Source: Paraburkholderia agricolaris (GTDB taxonomy: Bacteria; Pseudomonadota; Gammaproteobacteria; Burkholderiales; Burkholderiaceae). From it: a stretch of 64,000 nt of DNA. The stretch is from positions 496,001 to 560,000 of the forward strand of contig NZ_QPER01000001.1 in the NCBI RefSeq assembly GCF_009455635.1. Reading direction: 5' to 3'. The position numbers and the translations under genes were made by a program. Positions 48,727 to 57,442 of this stretch are shown piece by piece. Within the stretch, counting starts at the first letter, position 1; every line of letters begins with the position of its first letter. Below the pieces are notes generated by a model. The model saw nothing but the letters and a program-made list of their open reading frames with translations, was not told where the DNA came from and searched no databases.

Positions 48727-49652
48727 GCATGGACGGACTGTGGATCGGGCAGGTCGCGATGGCCGCGCTCATGAATGTCGCGTTTGCGTTTGCCGTCGGT
48801 TCGGCGTTGCTCGGCGCGTGGCTCGCTAAAGACGCGCAGGCCAAGATCAACCCTGCGCGACCCGCCTGGTTGCGCGCGCAACGGTCGATGCTGACGGCCA
48901 CCGTCGTGCTGGTGCTCGCGGATCTCGGCTGGCTGCTGTATCAGGCGGCCTCGATGAGCGGCGTCGCGTTGCCGTCGGCCATCGGGGTGGTGCCGACCGT
49001 CCTGACGCAAACCCATGTCGGCTATGGCTGGAGCGTGGCGTTCGCCGGCGCGCTGCTATTGCTGGGCACCGCCATGGCGGGTCATACGGGCATGTTGCGT
49101 AATGCGCTGCTGTGGTTCGCGGTGATCGTAATCGCGGCGGGCAAGGCGTCGCTCGGGCACGCGGCCGATGCCGGCCCGCTGTCGGCGGCGATCGCCATGC
49201 AGACGCTGCATGTGCTGGTCACGAGCGTGTGGGGCGGCCTGGCCATGGCGGCTGGGCTCTCGGTATTGCCCGCGCTCGGCACCTCGACCGCCCGCGGGAT
49301 GCTGATCCGCACGGCGACGCAGGTGTCGAACGTATCGATCGTGGCGGTCGGACTGGTGCTGCTTACCGGCATCTTCAATGCCGTGCGCGGTTCGGGCGGC
49401 TCGTTTCAGGCGATCGAGATGAGCACGTGGGGGCACGTGCTCACGCTGAAGCTGACGCTGGTCGCGCTTGCGCTGGTGCTGGGCGGACTCAACCGCTTCC
49501 TGGCGCTGCCGCGCTTGCGCCGCACAGCCTCGACGATGGACGCGCATACCTTCGTCAACGTGCTGTATCTGGAGGCGTTGGCGATGATCGGCGTGTTCGT
49601 CGCAGCGGCCGCGTTGGCGCACAGCGTGCCGGCCTTTGCCGCGTTGGGCTGA
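48723..49652 (+). CDS. copD: CopD-family copper transport membrane protein
   Basis: A 309-residue inner-membrane protein with about eight helices, of the CopD/PcoD family, thought to bring copper into the cytoplasm. Conserved His-containing segments are TVLTQTHVGYGWSVAFAG, LGHAADAGPLSAAIAMQTLH, STWGHVLTLKLTLVALALVL and the Asn/Arg-rich GGLNRFLALPRLRR. Its ATG overlaps the copC stop (ATGA), so the two are translationally coupled. The nearby divergent cytochromes suggest a link to respiratory metal supply, though that is inference. Confidence 0.88.
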   Translation: MSMDGLWIGQVAMAALMNVAFAFAVGSALLGAWLAKDAQAKINPARPAWLRAQRSMLTATVVLVLADLGWLLYQAASMSGVALPSAIGVVPTVLTQTHVGYGWSVAFAGALLLLGTAMAGHTGMLRNALLWFAVIVIAAGKASLGHAADAGPLSAAIAMQTLHVLVTSVWGGLAMAAGLSVLPALGTSTARGMLIRTATQVSNVSIVAVGLVLLTGIFNAVRGSGGSFQAIEMSTWGHVLTLKLTLVALALVLGGLNRFLALPRLRRTASTMDAHTFVNVLYLEALAMIGVFVAAAALAHSVPAFAALG

Positions 49653-49656
49653 GATC

Positions 49657-49690
49657 AAAAAAAGCGCCGCACAGCAAGAGCGTGCGGCGC
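49657..49690 (-). terminator. Rho-independent terminator after the YodC-like gene
   Basis: GCGCCGCAC (49664-49672) pairs with GTGCGGCGC (49682-49690). The A run at 49657-49663 gives a T tract only on the minus strand, so it serves the leftward two-gene unit. It lies immediately beyond the copD stop. Confidence 0.85.
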
Positions 49691-49748
49691 AATACACACG
49701 GTCGCCCGGCGGTGGCCGGCTGATCCGTTACTACCCGGTGCTGCCCTT

Positions 49749-49997
49749 TCAGGCGGCGAGTGCGTTGTGCGCCCGCTCCAGCGTTTCTTCCGGAAACATC
49801 TCCTGTTGCAGTTCGCCGTCGTCGCCGAACCACTGGCAGATCAGCCAGTTACCCGGCGCGAACAGTACCGGCCCGCTCCAGGTCGCGGTCATCCGGCGTC
49901 CACCGGACTTGAGCGTCAGGACGTCGCCGACGCGGTAGATGGGTTTTGCGGGCTTGGTGGGCCTTGCAGGCCGCTTTCCCAGCCGCATCGCGAGCAT
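49749..49997 (-). CDS. YodC/DUF2158-like small protein
   Basis: An 82-residue protein. The core IYRVGDVLTLKSGGRRMTAT followed by WLICQWFGDDGELQQEMFPE matches the YodC/DUF2158 pattern, a small beta-barrel of unknown function. The start is uncertain: ATG at 49997 or 49988. The N-terminal 20 residues are basic and Pro-rich. The frame is open far upstream, but that part overlaps the neighbouring gene in another frame. It begins 17 bases after the small membrane protein gene, so the two probably share a transcript ending at 49657. Confidence 0.65.
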   Translation of the reverse strand: MLAMRLGKRPARPTKPAKPIYRVGDVLTLKSGGRRMTATWSGPVLFAPGNWLICQWFGDDGELQQEMFPEETLERAHNALAA

Positions 49998-50014
49998 CCG
50001 TTCGATCAGCACGA

Positions 50015-50317
50015 TTATTCGAGGCCGAGCCGATGTCCGACTATCGGTGCGCAGAAGAGCGCGATCGCGCAACCCGCTGCCTTGCCTTCCAGTTCCGCGC
50101 CGGCGGCACGCGAGCCGTACATCTGCGTCAGCAGATCGAAGAGTTGCGGCAGGCAGTACAGCACCGCGGCTGCGATAAAGCATTTTTCGACCACGGAGAT
50201 GCGCCAGCCGCGTTCGTAGGCGAGCATCGCGCCGACGAGACGAAGCACGCCGAACATCACCAGCGCGCCGACGGCGGCCTGTTCTCGGATCAGATAGTCT
50301 GGAAGGAATTCGCCCAT
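50015..50317 (-). CDS. Small hydrophobic membrane protein, unknown function
   Basis: About 100 residues from the ATG at 50317 (GGGGAA upstream on the minus strand). It starts MGEFLPDYLIREQAAVGALV and has two or three hydrophobic segments (AVGALVMFGVLRLVGAMLAY, KCFIAAAVLYCLPQLFDLL, AAGCAIALFCAPIVGH). I recognise no family. It sits just upstream of the YodC-like gene on the same strand. The ORF could start earlier (50428), but the extra residues look non-coding. Confidence 0.55.
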   Translation of the reverse strand: MGEFLPDYLIREQAAVGALVMFGVLRLVGAMLAYERGWRISVVEKCFIAAAVLYCLPQLFDLLTQMYGSRAAGAELEGKAAGCAIALFCAPIVGHRLGLE

Positions 50318-50447
50318 GATGTTCCCCGCTGCATGTGTTGTTTGAACACATTTGAGCAAGGAGCGGGCCATGTGTATGTCGGCTGCCGGACATACGGCGC
50401 CAGAACCTTTATGGATAAGGCTTTGCACAAGTTGGGCGGGGGCGTTT

Positions 50448-50549
50448 GAACGGTCGGAAAACGCGGTTTCCGACCGTTCCGGTCCTTGATGTTACGTAAC
50501 TGCGACGGCGCGCGCGTCACGCCACGTAACGCCACGTGACGCGCGCGCC
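50448..50549. other. Cluster of perfect inverted repeats downstream of the MFS gene
   Basis: Three palindromic elements lie in 100 bases. A 13-bp stem is formed by GAACGGTCGGAAA (50448-50460) with TTTCCGACCGTTC (50467-50479). The 10-bp palindrome GTTACGTAAC is at 50491-50500. A 15-bp stem is formed by GGCGCGCGCGTCACG (50507-50521) with CGTGACGCGCGCGCC (50535-50549). None has a good T run. They fill the gap between the leftward MFS gene and the upstream end of the small membrane protein gene, and could end or stabilise the MFS transcript. Confidence 0.6.
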
Positions 50550-50589
50550 AGACGTCGGGAAAGCGTTCTGAAAGGCGCGTGGCTGATCT

Positions 50590-51879
50590 TCAGCGAATCC
50601 GTTCGATGCGCCCGACCAGAAACAGATACGACAACGCGCCGAGCAGGCCGACGGCGCTCATGAACACCAGCGCGGGTTTGAAGTCGTCGTTCCTGACGAT
50701 GAGACCGATCACGATCGGCACGCAGATCGACGACAGATTGCCCATCAGGTTGAACATGCCGCCGGTGAGGCCGAGCAACTCCTTCTTCGCCATCGACGAC
50801 ACCAGAACCCACGTGATCGACGAAAAGCCGCTGCCGAAGAAAGCGATCGCCATGAAGAGGATCACCATCGACGGCGTCTCGACATAGTTTGCACCGACGA
50901 TCGCCGTGGACAGCAGCAAGCCCGTCACGATCGGCACCTTGCGGGCGACGGTGGCCGACACGCCACGCTTGATCATCCAGTCCGACAGCAGTCCCGAACT
51001 CAGAATGCCGACGAACGCGGCGAGAAACGGCACGGCCGCCATGAAACCGGCCTTCAGGAAATCCATGTGCCGGTATTTGACGAGATAGGTAGGAAACCAC
51101 GTCAGGAAAAACCACAGCGTCGAGGTCACCGCGATCTGGCCGATATACACGCCCCATAGCTTGCGGTTGCCGAGTACCGCGCGCCAGTCGGCGGCCGTAT
51201 AACGCGCGCGGGCGCCGCGCGTGTCGCCCAGTTCGACGAGCCCTCCACCCGCGCGGATCGCTTCGAGTTCAGCTTCATTCACGTCCGACGCTTCCGACGG
51301 CTCGCGATACAACGCATACCAGACCAGGCCCCACGCGACGCCAAGCGCGCCGGTCAGAAAAAATACGCCCTGCCAGCCGAAATGCTGCTGGGTAAGAACG
51401 AGCGCCGGTGTGAGAAACGCGAGCCCGACATATTGACCGGACGTGTAGGTGGCAATTGCGCGAGCCCGTTCGCTGTCGGGAAACCAGGTGGTGACGACAC
51501 GATTCAGCGTCGGATAGGCCGGTGCCTCCAGTGCGCCGAGCAGCACGCGCAACGACAGCAGGATCGCGAACGTGCCGGCGAAGCCTTGCAGAATCGTCGC
51601 CAGCGACCACAGCCCGATGACGAGCGCCAGCAGCAGCCGCGGCCGCGTGCGGTCGACCAGCATGCCGCCGGGAATCTGCAGCAACGCGTATGACCAGCCG
51701 AATGCGGAGAAAACCAGCCCCATATGGGCCGGATCGAGTTGCAGATCTTTAGCGATCGCGGTCGCGGCGATCGACAGATTACTGCGATCGAGATACGTGA
51801 TGACGACGGTGACGAACAGCATCGCAAGCAGACGGTGGCGCTTGCCGGTGGCATGCGTTCGAAGGTGGGTTGTCTCCAC
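50590..51879 (-). CDS. MFS transporter, anion:cation symporter family (hexonate/hexarate type)
   Basis: A 429-residue twelve-helix transporter of the DgoT/GudP group. Markers are VVITYLDRSNLSIAATAIAK in helix 1, GLVFSAFGWSYALLQIPGGM, and RVLLGALEAPAYPTLNRVVT. A GTG at 51879, with AGAGGA about nine bases before it, gives the family start; the frame opens 26 codons earlier. It lies downstream of dgoD on the same strand, so the likely substrate is D-galactonate taken up with protons. Confidence 0.88.
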   Translation of the reverse strand: METTHLRTHATGKRHRLLAMLFVTVVITYLDRSNLSIAATAIAKDLQLDPAHMGLVFSAFGWSYALLQIPGGMLVDRTRPRLLLALVIGLWSLATILQGFAGTFAILLSLRVLLGALEAPAYPTLNRVVTTWFPDSERARAIATYTSGQYVGLAFLTPALVLTQQHFGWQGVFFLTGALGVAWGLVWYALYREPSEASDVNEAELEAIRAGGGLVELGDTRGARARYTAADWRAVLGNRKLWGVYIGQIAVTSTLWFFLTWFPTYLVKYRHMDFLKAGFMAAVPFLAAFVGILSSGLLSDWMIKRGVSATVARKVPIVTGLLLSTAIVGANYVETPSMVILFMAIAFFGSGFSSITWVLVSSMAKKELLGLTGGMFNLMGNLSSICVPIVIGLIVRNDDFKPALVFMSAVGLLGALSYLFLVGRIERIR

Positions 51880-51928
51880 GGCGGGTGTCCTCTTATTGGT
51901 TTTGCTGGCGGCGCGGCGGGTGAGCCAA

Positions 51929-51954
51929 AGAAAACGCCGCCCGCAGGCGGCGTT
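51929..51954 (-). terminator. Hairpin between dgoD and the transporter gene
   Basis: AACGCCGCC (51933-51941) pairs with GGCGGCGTT (51946-51954) and is followed leftward by TTCTTTGG. It sits 12 bases after the dgoD stop and could reduce read-through into the transporter gene or protect the dgoD mRNA. Confidence 0.65.
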
Positions 51955-51965
51955 CAACTACACCA

Positions 51966-53114
51966 TCACCATTCCGCGACGCTGCCGTCCTCGTGGCGCC
52001 ACACCGGGTTGCGCCAGCGATGGCCGACCTTCGCCATCTCGCGCACCTTCTCTTCGTTCACTTCGATGCCGAGGCCCGGGCCCTGCGGAATCGACACGAA
52101 GCCGTCTTCGTATTTGAAGACTTCGGGGTTCCTGATGTAGTCGAGCAGGTCGTTGCCCTGGTTGTAGTGAATGCCCAGGCTCTGTTCCTGGATGAATGCG
52201 TTGTAGCTCACGGCGTCGATCTGCAGGCAGGTGGCCAAAGCGATCGGACCGAGCGGGCAGTGCAGCGCGAGCGCGACGTCGTACGCCTCGGCCATCGACG
52301 CGATCTTGCGGCACTCGGTAATCCCACCCGCGTGCGACGCGTCCGGCTGAATGATGTCGACGTAGCCGCCCGACAGGATGTGCTTGAAGTCCCAGCGCGA
52401 ATACAGACGTTCGCCCAACGCGATCGGCGTGTTGGTCTGATTGACGATGTCGCGCAAGGCTTCCGCGTTTTCCGACAGCACCGGCTCTTCGATGAAGAGC
52501 AGTTTGTACGGGTCGAGTTCCTTGGCCAGCACCTTCGCCATCGGCTTATGCACGCGGCCGTGGAAGTCCACGCCGATGCCGATGTTCGGCCCGACTGCTT
52601 CGCGCACCGCGGCGACGTTGTTGATTACGCCTTGTACCTTGTCGAAGGTGTCGATGATCTGCAACTCTTCCGAGCCGTTCATCTTCACCGCCTTGAAGCC
52701 GCGTTCGACCACGGCGCGCGCGTTGTTCGCGACGTCGCTCGGACGGTCGCCGCCGATCCACGAATACACCTTGATCTTGTCGCGCACCTGGCCGCCCAGC
52801 AGCGCGTGAATCGGCACGCCATGATGCTTGCCCTTGATATCCCACAACGCCTGGTCGACACCGGCGATCGCGCTCATGGTGATCGGGCCGCCGCGGTAGA
52901 AGCCCGCGCGATACATCACCTGCCAATGGTCTTCGATCAGCAGCGGATCTTTGCCGATCAGATAGTCGGACAGTTCCTCGACCGCGGCCGCCACCGTGTG
53001 CGCGCGGCCCTCGACCACCGGCTCGCCCCAGCCGACGATGCCTTCGTCGGTCTCGATCTTCAGGAAGCACCAGCGCGGCGGAACGATGAAGGTTTCGAGC
53101 TTGGTGATTTTCAT
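51966..53114 (-). CDS. dgoD: D-galactonate dehydratase
   Basis: A 382-residue enolase-superfamily enzyme that removes water from D-galactonate to give 2-keto-3-deoxy-D-galactonate. The start [20 protein letters not shown] matches DgoD. Metal ligands and catalytic groups are in [12 protein letters not shown] (Asp and the acid/base His), [12 protein letters not shown] (Glu), [11 protein letters not shown] (Glu) and [11 protein letters not shown] (His). It is grouped with a matching transporter and a divergent GntR regulator; the kinase and aldolase of the pathway are not in this window. Confidence 0.95.
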   Translation of the reverse strand: MKITKLETFIVPPRWCFLKIETDEGIVGWGEPVVEGRAHTVAAAVEELSDYLIGKDPLLIEDHWQVMYRAGFYRGGPITMSAIAGVDQALWDIKGKHHGVPIHALLGGQVRDKIKVYSWIGGDRPSDVANNARAVVERGFKAVKMNGSEELQIIDTFDKVQGVINNVAAVREAVGPNIGIGVDFHGRVHKPMAKVLAKELDPYKLLFIEEPVLSENAEALRDIVNQTNTPIALGERLYSRWDFKHILSGGYVDIIQPDASHAGGITECRKIASMAEAYDVALALHCPLGPIALATCLQIDAVSYNAFIQEQSLGIHYNQGNDLLDYIRNPEVFKYEDGFVSIPQGPGLGIEVNEEKVREMAKVGHRWRNPVWRHEDGSVAEW

Positions 53115-53195
53115 GGTGTGCGTCTCCTTGCGGGCTGGGCGTCCGCGTGTGCGGAATATTTCGAGGATTCACATGCTACAACAAAAGCGTGCTTA

Positions 53196-53213
53196 AGTAC
53201 TATTAATAGTACT
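53196..53213. promoter_or_regulatory. 18-bp perfect palindrome in the dgoD-regulator gap
   Basis: AGTACTATTAATAGTACT is an exact palindrome. It is followed at once by ACTATT-GGCCA-AATAGT (53211-53227), a second dyad sharing the same half-site. It lies 80 bases upstream of dgoD and in an AT-rich patch, as expected for the operator of the divergent GntR regulator. The remainder of the 53115-53420 gap shows no gene. Confidence 0.7.
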
Positions 53214-53420
53214 ATTGGCCAAATAGTGGCGGGATGCCGGTCGCGATGCTGGCCGGGGCGGCTGGATGGTTGGCGGGCGGCGCCGAGGTCGTGGCCGGGC
53301 ATGAGCCGCGCCGCAACGGCGTCGAGCCATAGGTAGGCGGGCCGGGATGCCGGATAATCGCGGACCATTGCGGGCTCAGGTCCGATATCAAAAGCGCCGA
53401 GAGGCTGAGGGGAGAAAGCT

Positions 53421-54098
53421 ATTCAGCACGATCTGCATGGGCGCGTCGCCCATCTGCTGGCGACCGCGATCCTGCGCGGCGACTACGCGCCCGACTCGAT
53501 CCTGCCGCGCGAGGCGGAGTTGATGGACACCTTCGGCGTGAGCCGGACGGTGTTGCGCGAGGCGCTGCGCACGCTTACGTCGAAAGGATTGATCGAATCG
53601 CGTCCGCGAGTCGGCACGCGCGTGCGGCCGAAACACGCGTGGAATCTGCTGGATGCCGATGTGCTCGACTGGTACTCGCGCGTCGCCGAGCCGATGGCCT
53701 TCGCGCTCAAGTTGCAGGAAATGCGCGAGATGATCGAGCCGTACGCGGCGGGTCTGGCCGCGGCCTCGCATATGGACAACACCTTTAATGCGCTGGCGGC
53801 GGCCCATGCGTCGATGGTCGCGGCGCGTAATGTCGACGAATGGGTGCGCGCCGATCTGCAGTTTCATCTGAGCGTGCTGACGGCATGCAGCAACGAATTG
53901 CTGATTCCGCTCGGCACGCTGATCGAGCGCACGCTGGAAGCGCAGCTTCGCCTGAATGCGAAACGCGCGGACGTGTTCAACGCGTCGTTGGCCGAACACA
54001 CGGCGGTGTTCGAAGCAATCCGCGACCGTGATGCGACGGCGGCGCGCGAGGCGATGGCGGGATTGCTGGGCGTCACGCGTGGAAGAATCGAAGGGTAA
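53421..54098 (+). CDS. GntR/FadR-family regulator of the galactonate locus (DgoR-like), apparent ATT start
   Basis: A FadR-type regulator: an N-terminal winged HTH (LPREAELMDTFGVSRTVLRE, ALRTLTSKGLIESRPRVGTR) and a C-terminal FCD effector domain (about 85-215) with metal-binding His in DLQFHLSVLTA and AEHTAVFEAI. ATG or TTG starts near 53520 would delete the first 30 residues of the HTH domain. The frame upstream is open to a stop at 53406, and its only start-like codon behind a good ribosome binding site (GGGGAG at 53409-53414) is ATT at 53421. This gives 225 residues, close to E. coli DgoR (229). It diverges from dgoD. Confidence 0.8.
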   Translation: MQHDLHGRVAHLLATAILRGDYAPDSILPREAELMDTFGVSRTVLREALRTLTSKGLIESRPRVGTRVRPKHAWNLLDADVLDWYSRVAEPMAFALKLQEMREMIEPYAAGLAAASHMDNTFNALAAAHASMVAARNVDEWVRADLQFHLSVLTACSNELLIPLGTLIERTLEAQLRLNAKRADVFNASLAEHTAVFEAIRDRDATAAREAMAGLLGVTRGRIEG

Positions 54099-54144
54099 GC
54101 GTGACGCGAATGCGCCGCTGCGTCCGTTGACCCGATCCTCGCGT

Positions 54145-55683
54145 TCAATCCATCGCCGCGTGCGCCACCGACGTATCCGGTGCGTGGCGCGGCGGCCGGA
54201 TCAACAGCAGGAGTGGGATGACCAGCAAGGTGGCCATGAACATCAGTTTGAAATCGTTCAGATAAGCGATCATCGACGCCTGCTGCGTGATCGACGCGTT
54301 CAACACCGCCAGGTCGTAGTTCGATCCACTATTGAGCATCGGCTGGATCGCCGGATTGAACGGCGTGATATTCGCGGCGAGGTCCGCATGCGAGACCTGC
54401 GTGTTGCGCGTCATCAGCGTCTGCACGATCGAAATGCCGATACTGCTGCCGATATTGCGCATCAGGCTGTATGTCGCGGTGCCATCCGCGCGCAGTTCAG
54501 ATGTCAGCGTGGAGAAGGTCAGCGCGCTCAGCGGCACGAACACGAGGCCGAGGCCAAAGCCCTGAATCACACCAGGCCAGACGATGTCCGAGGCCGACAG
54601 CACGATCGTGTAATGCATCATCTGCCACAGCGCGAAGGCGGAGATCAGGAAGCCGGCGAGCAGCAACAACCGCGCGTCGATCCGCTTCAGTAGCCGCCCG
54701 GCGAACAACATCGCGACCATGGTTCCGGCGCCGCTCGGCGCGGTCACAAGACCCGTGGTTGCGACAGGGTAATTCATCAGGTTCTGCAGCATCGGCGGCA
54801 GCAACGCGCGCGTCGCATACATCACGGCGCCGATCACGAAGATGAAGAACGTGCCGGTCGCGAAGTTCGGGTCCTTCAATAACTCGTATTTGAAGAACGA
54901 TTTTTTGCCGACCGTGGCCGTATGCACGAGGAAGAACGCGAAGCTGATCGCCGCGACCAGCGCCTCGATAACGATCTCATTCGAGCCGAACCAGTCGAGT
55001 TGTTCGCCGCGGTCGAGCAGCGCTTGCAGAGCACCGATCGCGAGACCCAGGGTGGCAAAGCCGAACGCGTCGAACTTCGCGTCGTGCTTCGGTTCGCGCG
55101 CGGGCAGGAAGGTGGCCACGCCGAATAGCGCGAACGCGCCGATCGGCACGTTGATGAAAAACACCCAGCGCCAGTTGTAGCTGTCGGTGAGCCAGCCGCC
55201 GAGCGTCGGCCCGAGAATCGGTCCGACCATCACGCCCATGCCCCACACCGCCATCGCCTGGCCCTGCTTTTCGCGTGGATTGATGTCAAGCAGGATCGAC
55301 TGCGACAGCGGCACCAGCGAGGCCCCGAAAATCCCCTGTAGCAACCGCGACGCCACGATCTGCGTCAGCGATTCCGACAATCCGCACAGCGCCGAGGCTA
55401 TTGTGAAGCCGCCGATCGCGAAGAGCAGCAGCCGCTTGACGCTCAGCCGGTCGGACAGCCAGCCCGTCAGCGGCGTGGCGATCGCGGCCGCGACGATATA
55501 CGACGTCAGCACCCACGTGATCTCGTCCTGCGACGCGGACAGCGTGCCCTGCATGTGCGGCAGCGCGACGTTGGCGATCGTGCTGTCGAGCGTCTGGATC
55601 AGCGTCGCGAGCATGATCGAGACCGTGATCATCGGCCGGTTGAGCGGGGCGGCGGCGCTCGTCGGCGTGGAATCGGAGGGCAT
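54145..55683 (-). CDS. DHA2-family (EmrB-like) multidrug efflux transporter
   Basis: A 512-residue, fourteen-helix MFS exporter. Motif D1 is TLIQTLDSTIANVALPHMQG, motif A lies in GWLSDRLSVKRLLLFA, and motif C is in GVMVGPILGPTLGGWLTD. No EmrA-type membrane fusion gene is adjacent. The ATG at 55683 is preferred; ATGs at 55713 and 55737 would put the start inside the MarR operator. It diverges from marR and is presumably repressed by it. Confidence 0.9.
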   Translation of the reverse strand: MPSDSTPTSAAAPLNRPMITVSIMLATLIQTLDSTIANVALPHMQGTLSASQDEITWVLTSYIVAAAIATPLTGWLSDRLSVKRLLLFAIGGFTIASALCGLSESLTQIVASRLLQGIFGASLVPLSQSILLDINPREKQGQAMAVWGMGVMVGPILGPTLGGWLTDSYNWRWVFFINVPIGAFALFGVATFLPAREPKHDAKFDAFGFATLGLAIGALQALLDRGEQLDWFGSNEIVIEALVAAISFAFFLVHTATVGKKSFFKYELLKDPNFATGTFFIFVIGAVMYATRALLPPMLQNLMNYPVATTGLVTAPSGAGTMVAMLFAGRLLKRIDARLLLLAGFLISAFALWQMMHYTIVLSASDIVWPGVIQGFGLGLVFVPLSALTFSTLTSELRADGTATYSLMRNIGSSIGISIVQTLMTRNTQVSHADLAANITPFNPAIQPMLNSGSNYDLAVLNASITQQASMIAYLNDFKLMFMATLLVIPLLLLIRPPRHAPDTSVAHAAMD

Positions 55684-55700
55684 GGGGGAGGGGATCTTCG

Positions 55701-55724
55701 ATATAGTAAGCATGCTTAGTATAT
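55701..55724. promoter_or_regulatory. MarR-type operator between the efflux gene and marR
   Basis: A 24-base near-perfect palindrome, ATATAGTAAGCATGCTTAGTATAT, with only one mismatched pair (G at position 6 against G at 19). The size and AT-rich arms are typical of MarR-family operators. It is AT-rich amid GC-rich DNA. Confidence 0.75.
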
Positions 55725-55862
55725 CGGCCGTCAGCACAGGTGCACACCAGGAATTATGCGGAGCCTGAATTGCGCCCGCTTTGTTTCCGCGTTATTTCCG
55801 TTGCGTACCCGTTCGCCACGCATTCCGACGATGACAAACCAAAGCCTTCGTATAATCCGCAC

Positions 55863-56306
55863 ATGACCATCCAACTCGAAGAACGCTTCGGCTTTCTGAT
55901 TTCCGACGTCGGACGCCTGACAGGCAAGCGTTTCGATGATCTCGCGAAGTCGTCGGTCGATCTGACGCGCGCGCAGTGCCGCGTGCTGGCCAACCTCGCC
56001 CACTACGGCGACGTCAACCAGGCGCGGCTCGCGGACCTGCTCGAAGTCGCGCCGATTTCGGCGGGACGGCTGCTGGACCGTATGGAAGAGGGCGGCTGGA
56101 TCGAGCGCACGGCCAATCCGAATGACCGTCGCGAGCGTCAGGTGAGCATGACGCCGAAGGCCGAGCGCACGCTCGGCAAAGCGCGCAAGGTGGGCGATAA
56201 AGTCGCACTCGAAGCGCTGAACGGTTTTACCGACGAAGAAGCGAAGCAGCTCATCGCGCTACTGCAACGGGTGCGCGGCAATCTCAGCAGCCTCGTGGAC
56301 CGCTAA
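55863..56306 (+). CDS. MarR-family transcriptional regulator
   Basis: A 147-residue winged-helix repressor. The DNA-binding part runs from about 50 to 110 (ARLADLLEVAPISAGRLLDR with the wing NPNDRRERQVSMTPKAE). Helices at both ends form the dimer interface. The ATG at 55863 is chosen (MTIQLEERFGFLISDVGRL). It diverges from the DHA2 exporter and the shared gap holds a 24-base palindrome, a classic arrangement for ligand-relieved repression of an efflux pump. Confidence 0.9.
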   Translation: MTIQLEERFGFLISDVGRLTGKRFDDLAKSSVDLTRAQCRVLANLAHYGDVNQARLADLLEVAPISAGRLLDRMEEGGWIERTANPNDRRERQVSMTPKAERTLGKARKVGDKVALEALNGFTDEEAKQLIALLQRVRGNLSSLVDR

Positions 56307-56434
56307 CGCCGCGCGCACGGTATTGCGTCCGCGCGTTCGCGGCGGCGCTTGCAACTCATTACAAAATCAAAAGCCGTTCGTAACGAAATTGTCACGTAGT
56401 GGTAATAAGTTGGAAGTTTTGCCTTTGGCCTTCC

Positions 56435-57298
56435 ATGCTTGCTCCGCTTCTGGTTGCCTTTTACGAAACCGTCCGGCAGGGCAGTGTCACCGCCGCCGCC
56501 AAGCGGCTCGAAGTCAGTCAGCCGACCATCACGGCGCGCATCCAGCAACTGGAAAAACAGTACGGTGTCGAGCTGTTCCACCGGCGCGGCAGCCGTTTCG
56601 ATCTGACCGACGCCGGCGCCGCATTGATGCCGCTGATCGACCGCATGCAGCAAACCGAAAGCGATATCGACTTCACGCTGCGCAATGAACGCGAACTGGC
56701 CGCCGGCAATCTGCGGGTCGGCGCGACCGGGCCTTACTACATTCTGCCGGCCATCGCGGCGTTTCATCGGCAGTATCCGGCGGTCAAGATTTGTGTCGAG
56801 ATTGGCAATTCGCAGCAGATCCTCGATGCGCTTCTCGATTTCCGTGTCGATCTTGCGGTGTCGTCGCAACGGGTCGACGACCCGCGTTTCGCACGCCGTA
56901 CGATTGCCGACGATCCGCTCGTCGTCGTCGCGCATTGCAGGCATCCGCTGGCCGCACAGAAAGTGGTCAAGCTTGCCGACGTTGCCGCCCATACGCTGCT
57001 GCTGCGCGAGCCTGGCTCGCGGACTCGCGAGGCCACCGAGGGCGCGCTCAAGCGTATCGGCGTGGTGCCGGCGAGGCTGATCGAAATCGGCAGCCGTGAG
57101 GCGATCTACGAAGCGATCCGCCACAACATGGGCTGCACGCTGATGCCGCTCGGCGAAGCGCCGGCGCATCCCGATTTGCGTCAACTGCCGCTGGACGCCG
57201 ACGCGCCGGTCCTCCAGGAGTATCTGTATTACCTCGAGGCGCGGGCGGGTTCACGTCTCATCACCGCCTTCATGGCCAACGTCGGCGTGGCCGCTTAA
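56435..57298 (+). CDS. LysR-family transcriptional regulator
   Basis: A 287-residue LysR protein: HTH with YETVRQGSVTAAAKRLEVSQ and PTITARIQQLEKQYGVELFH (about 8-65), and an effector domain with GNLRVGATGPYYILPAIAAF and LGEAPAHPDLRQLPL. The frame starts 12 codons earlier, but MLAPLLVAFYETV is the natural start. It points toward the phospholipase cassette, with 144 bases between. It could control it or another locus; no divergent target is present because marR upstream runs in the same direction. Confidence 0.88.
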   Translation: MLAPLLVAFYETVRQGSVTAAAKRLEVSQPTITARIQQLEKQYGVELFHRRGSRFDLTDAGAALMPLIDRMQQTESDIDFTLRNERELAAGNLRVGATGPYYILPAIAAFHRQYPAVKICVEIGNSQQILDALLDFRVDLAVSSQRVDDPRFARRTIADDPLVVVAHCRHPLAAQKVVKLADVAAHTLLLREPGSRTREATEGALKRIGVVPARLIEIGSREAIYEAIRHNMGCTLMPLGEAPAHPDLRQLPLDADAPVLQEYLYYLEARAGSRLITAFMANVGVAA

Positions 57299-57442
57299 CG
57301 GCCCCTTAACGGTCCCTAAAAAATGCTGATGCCGGTATCGGCCAGCTTGCGCAGAACGACATAGCCGCGTCGCCCGCGGTCCCTATCGTTGCATCGACTC
57401 GCCGGATGGTCCGGCGCATATCGGCATCGAGAGGGGACAAAC

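Noticed and set aside
50318..50428. Earlier start for the small membrane protein
   Set aside because: The additional residues lack hydrophobic or conserved character, and the ATG at 50317 has a better-placed ribosome binding site.
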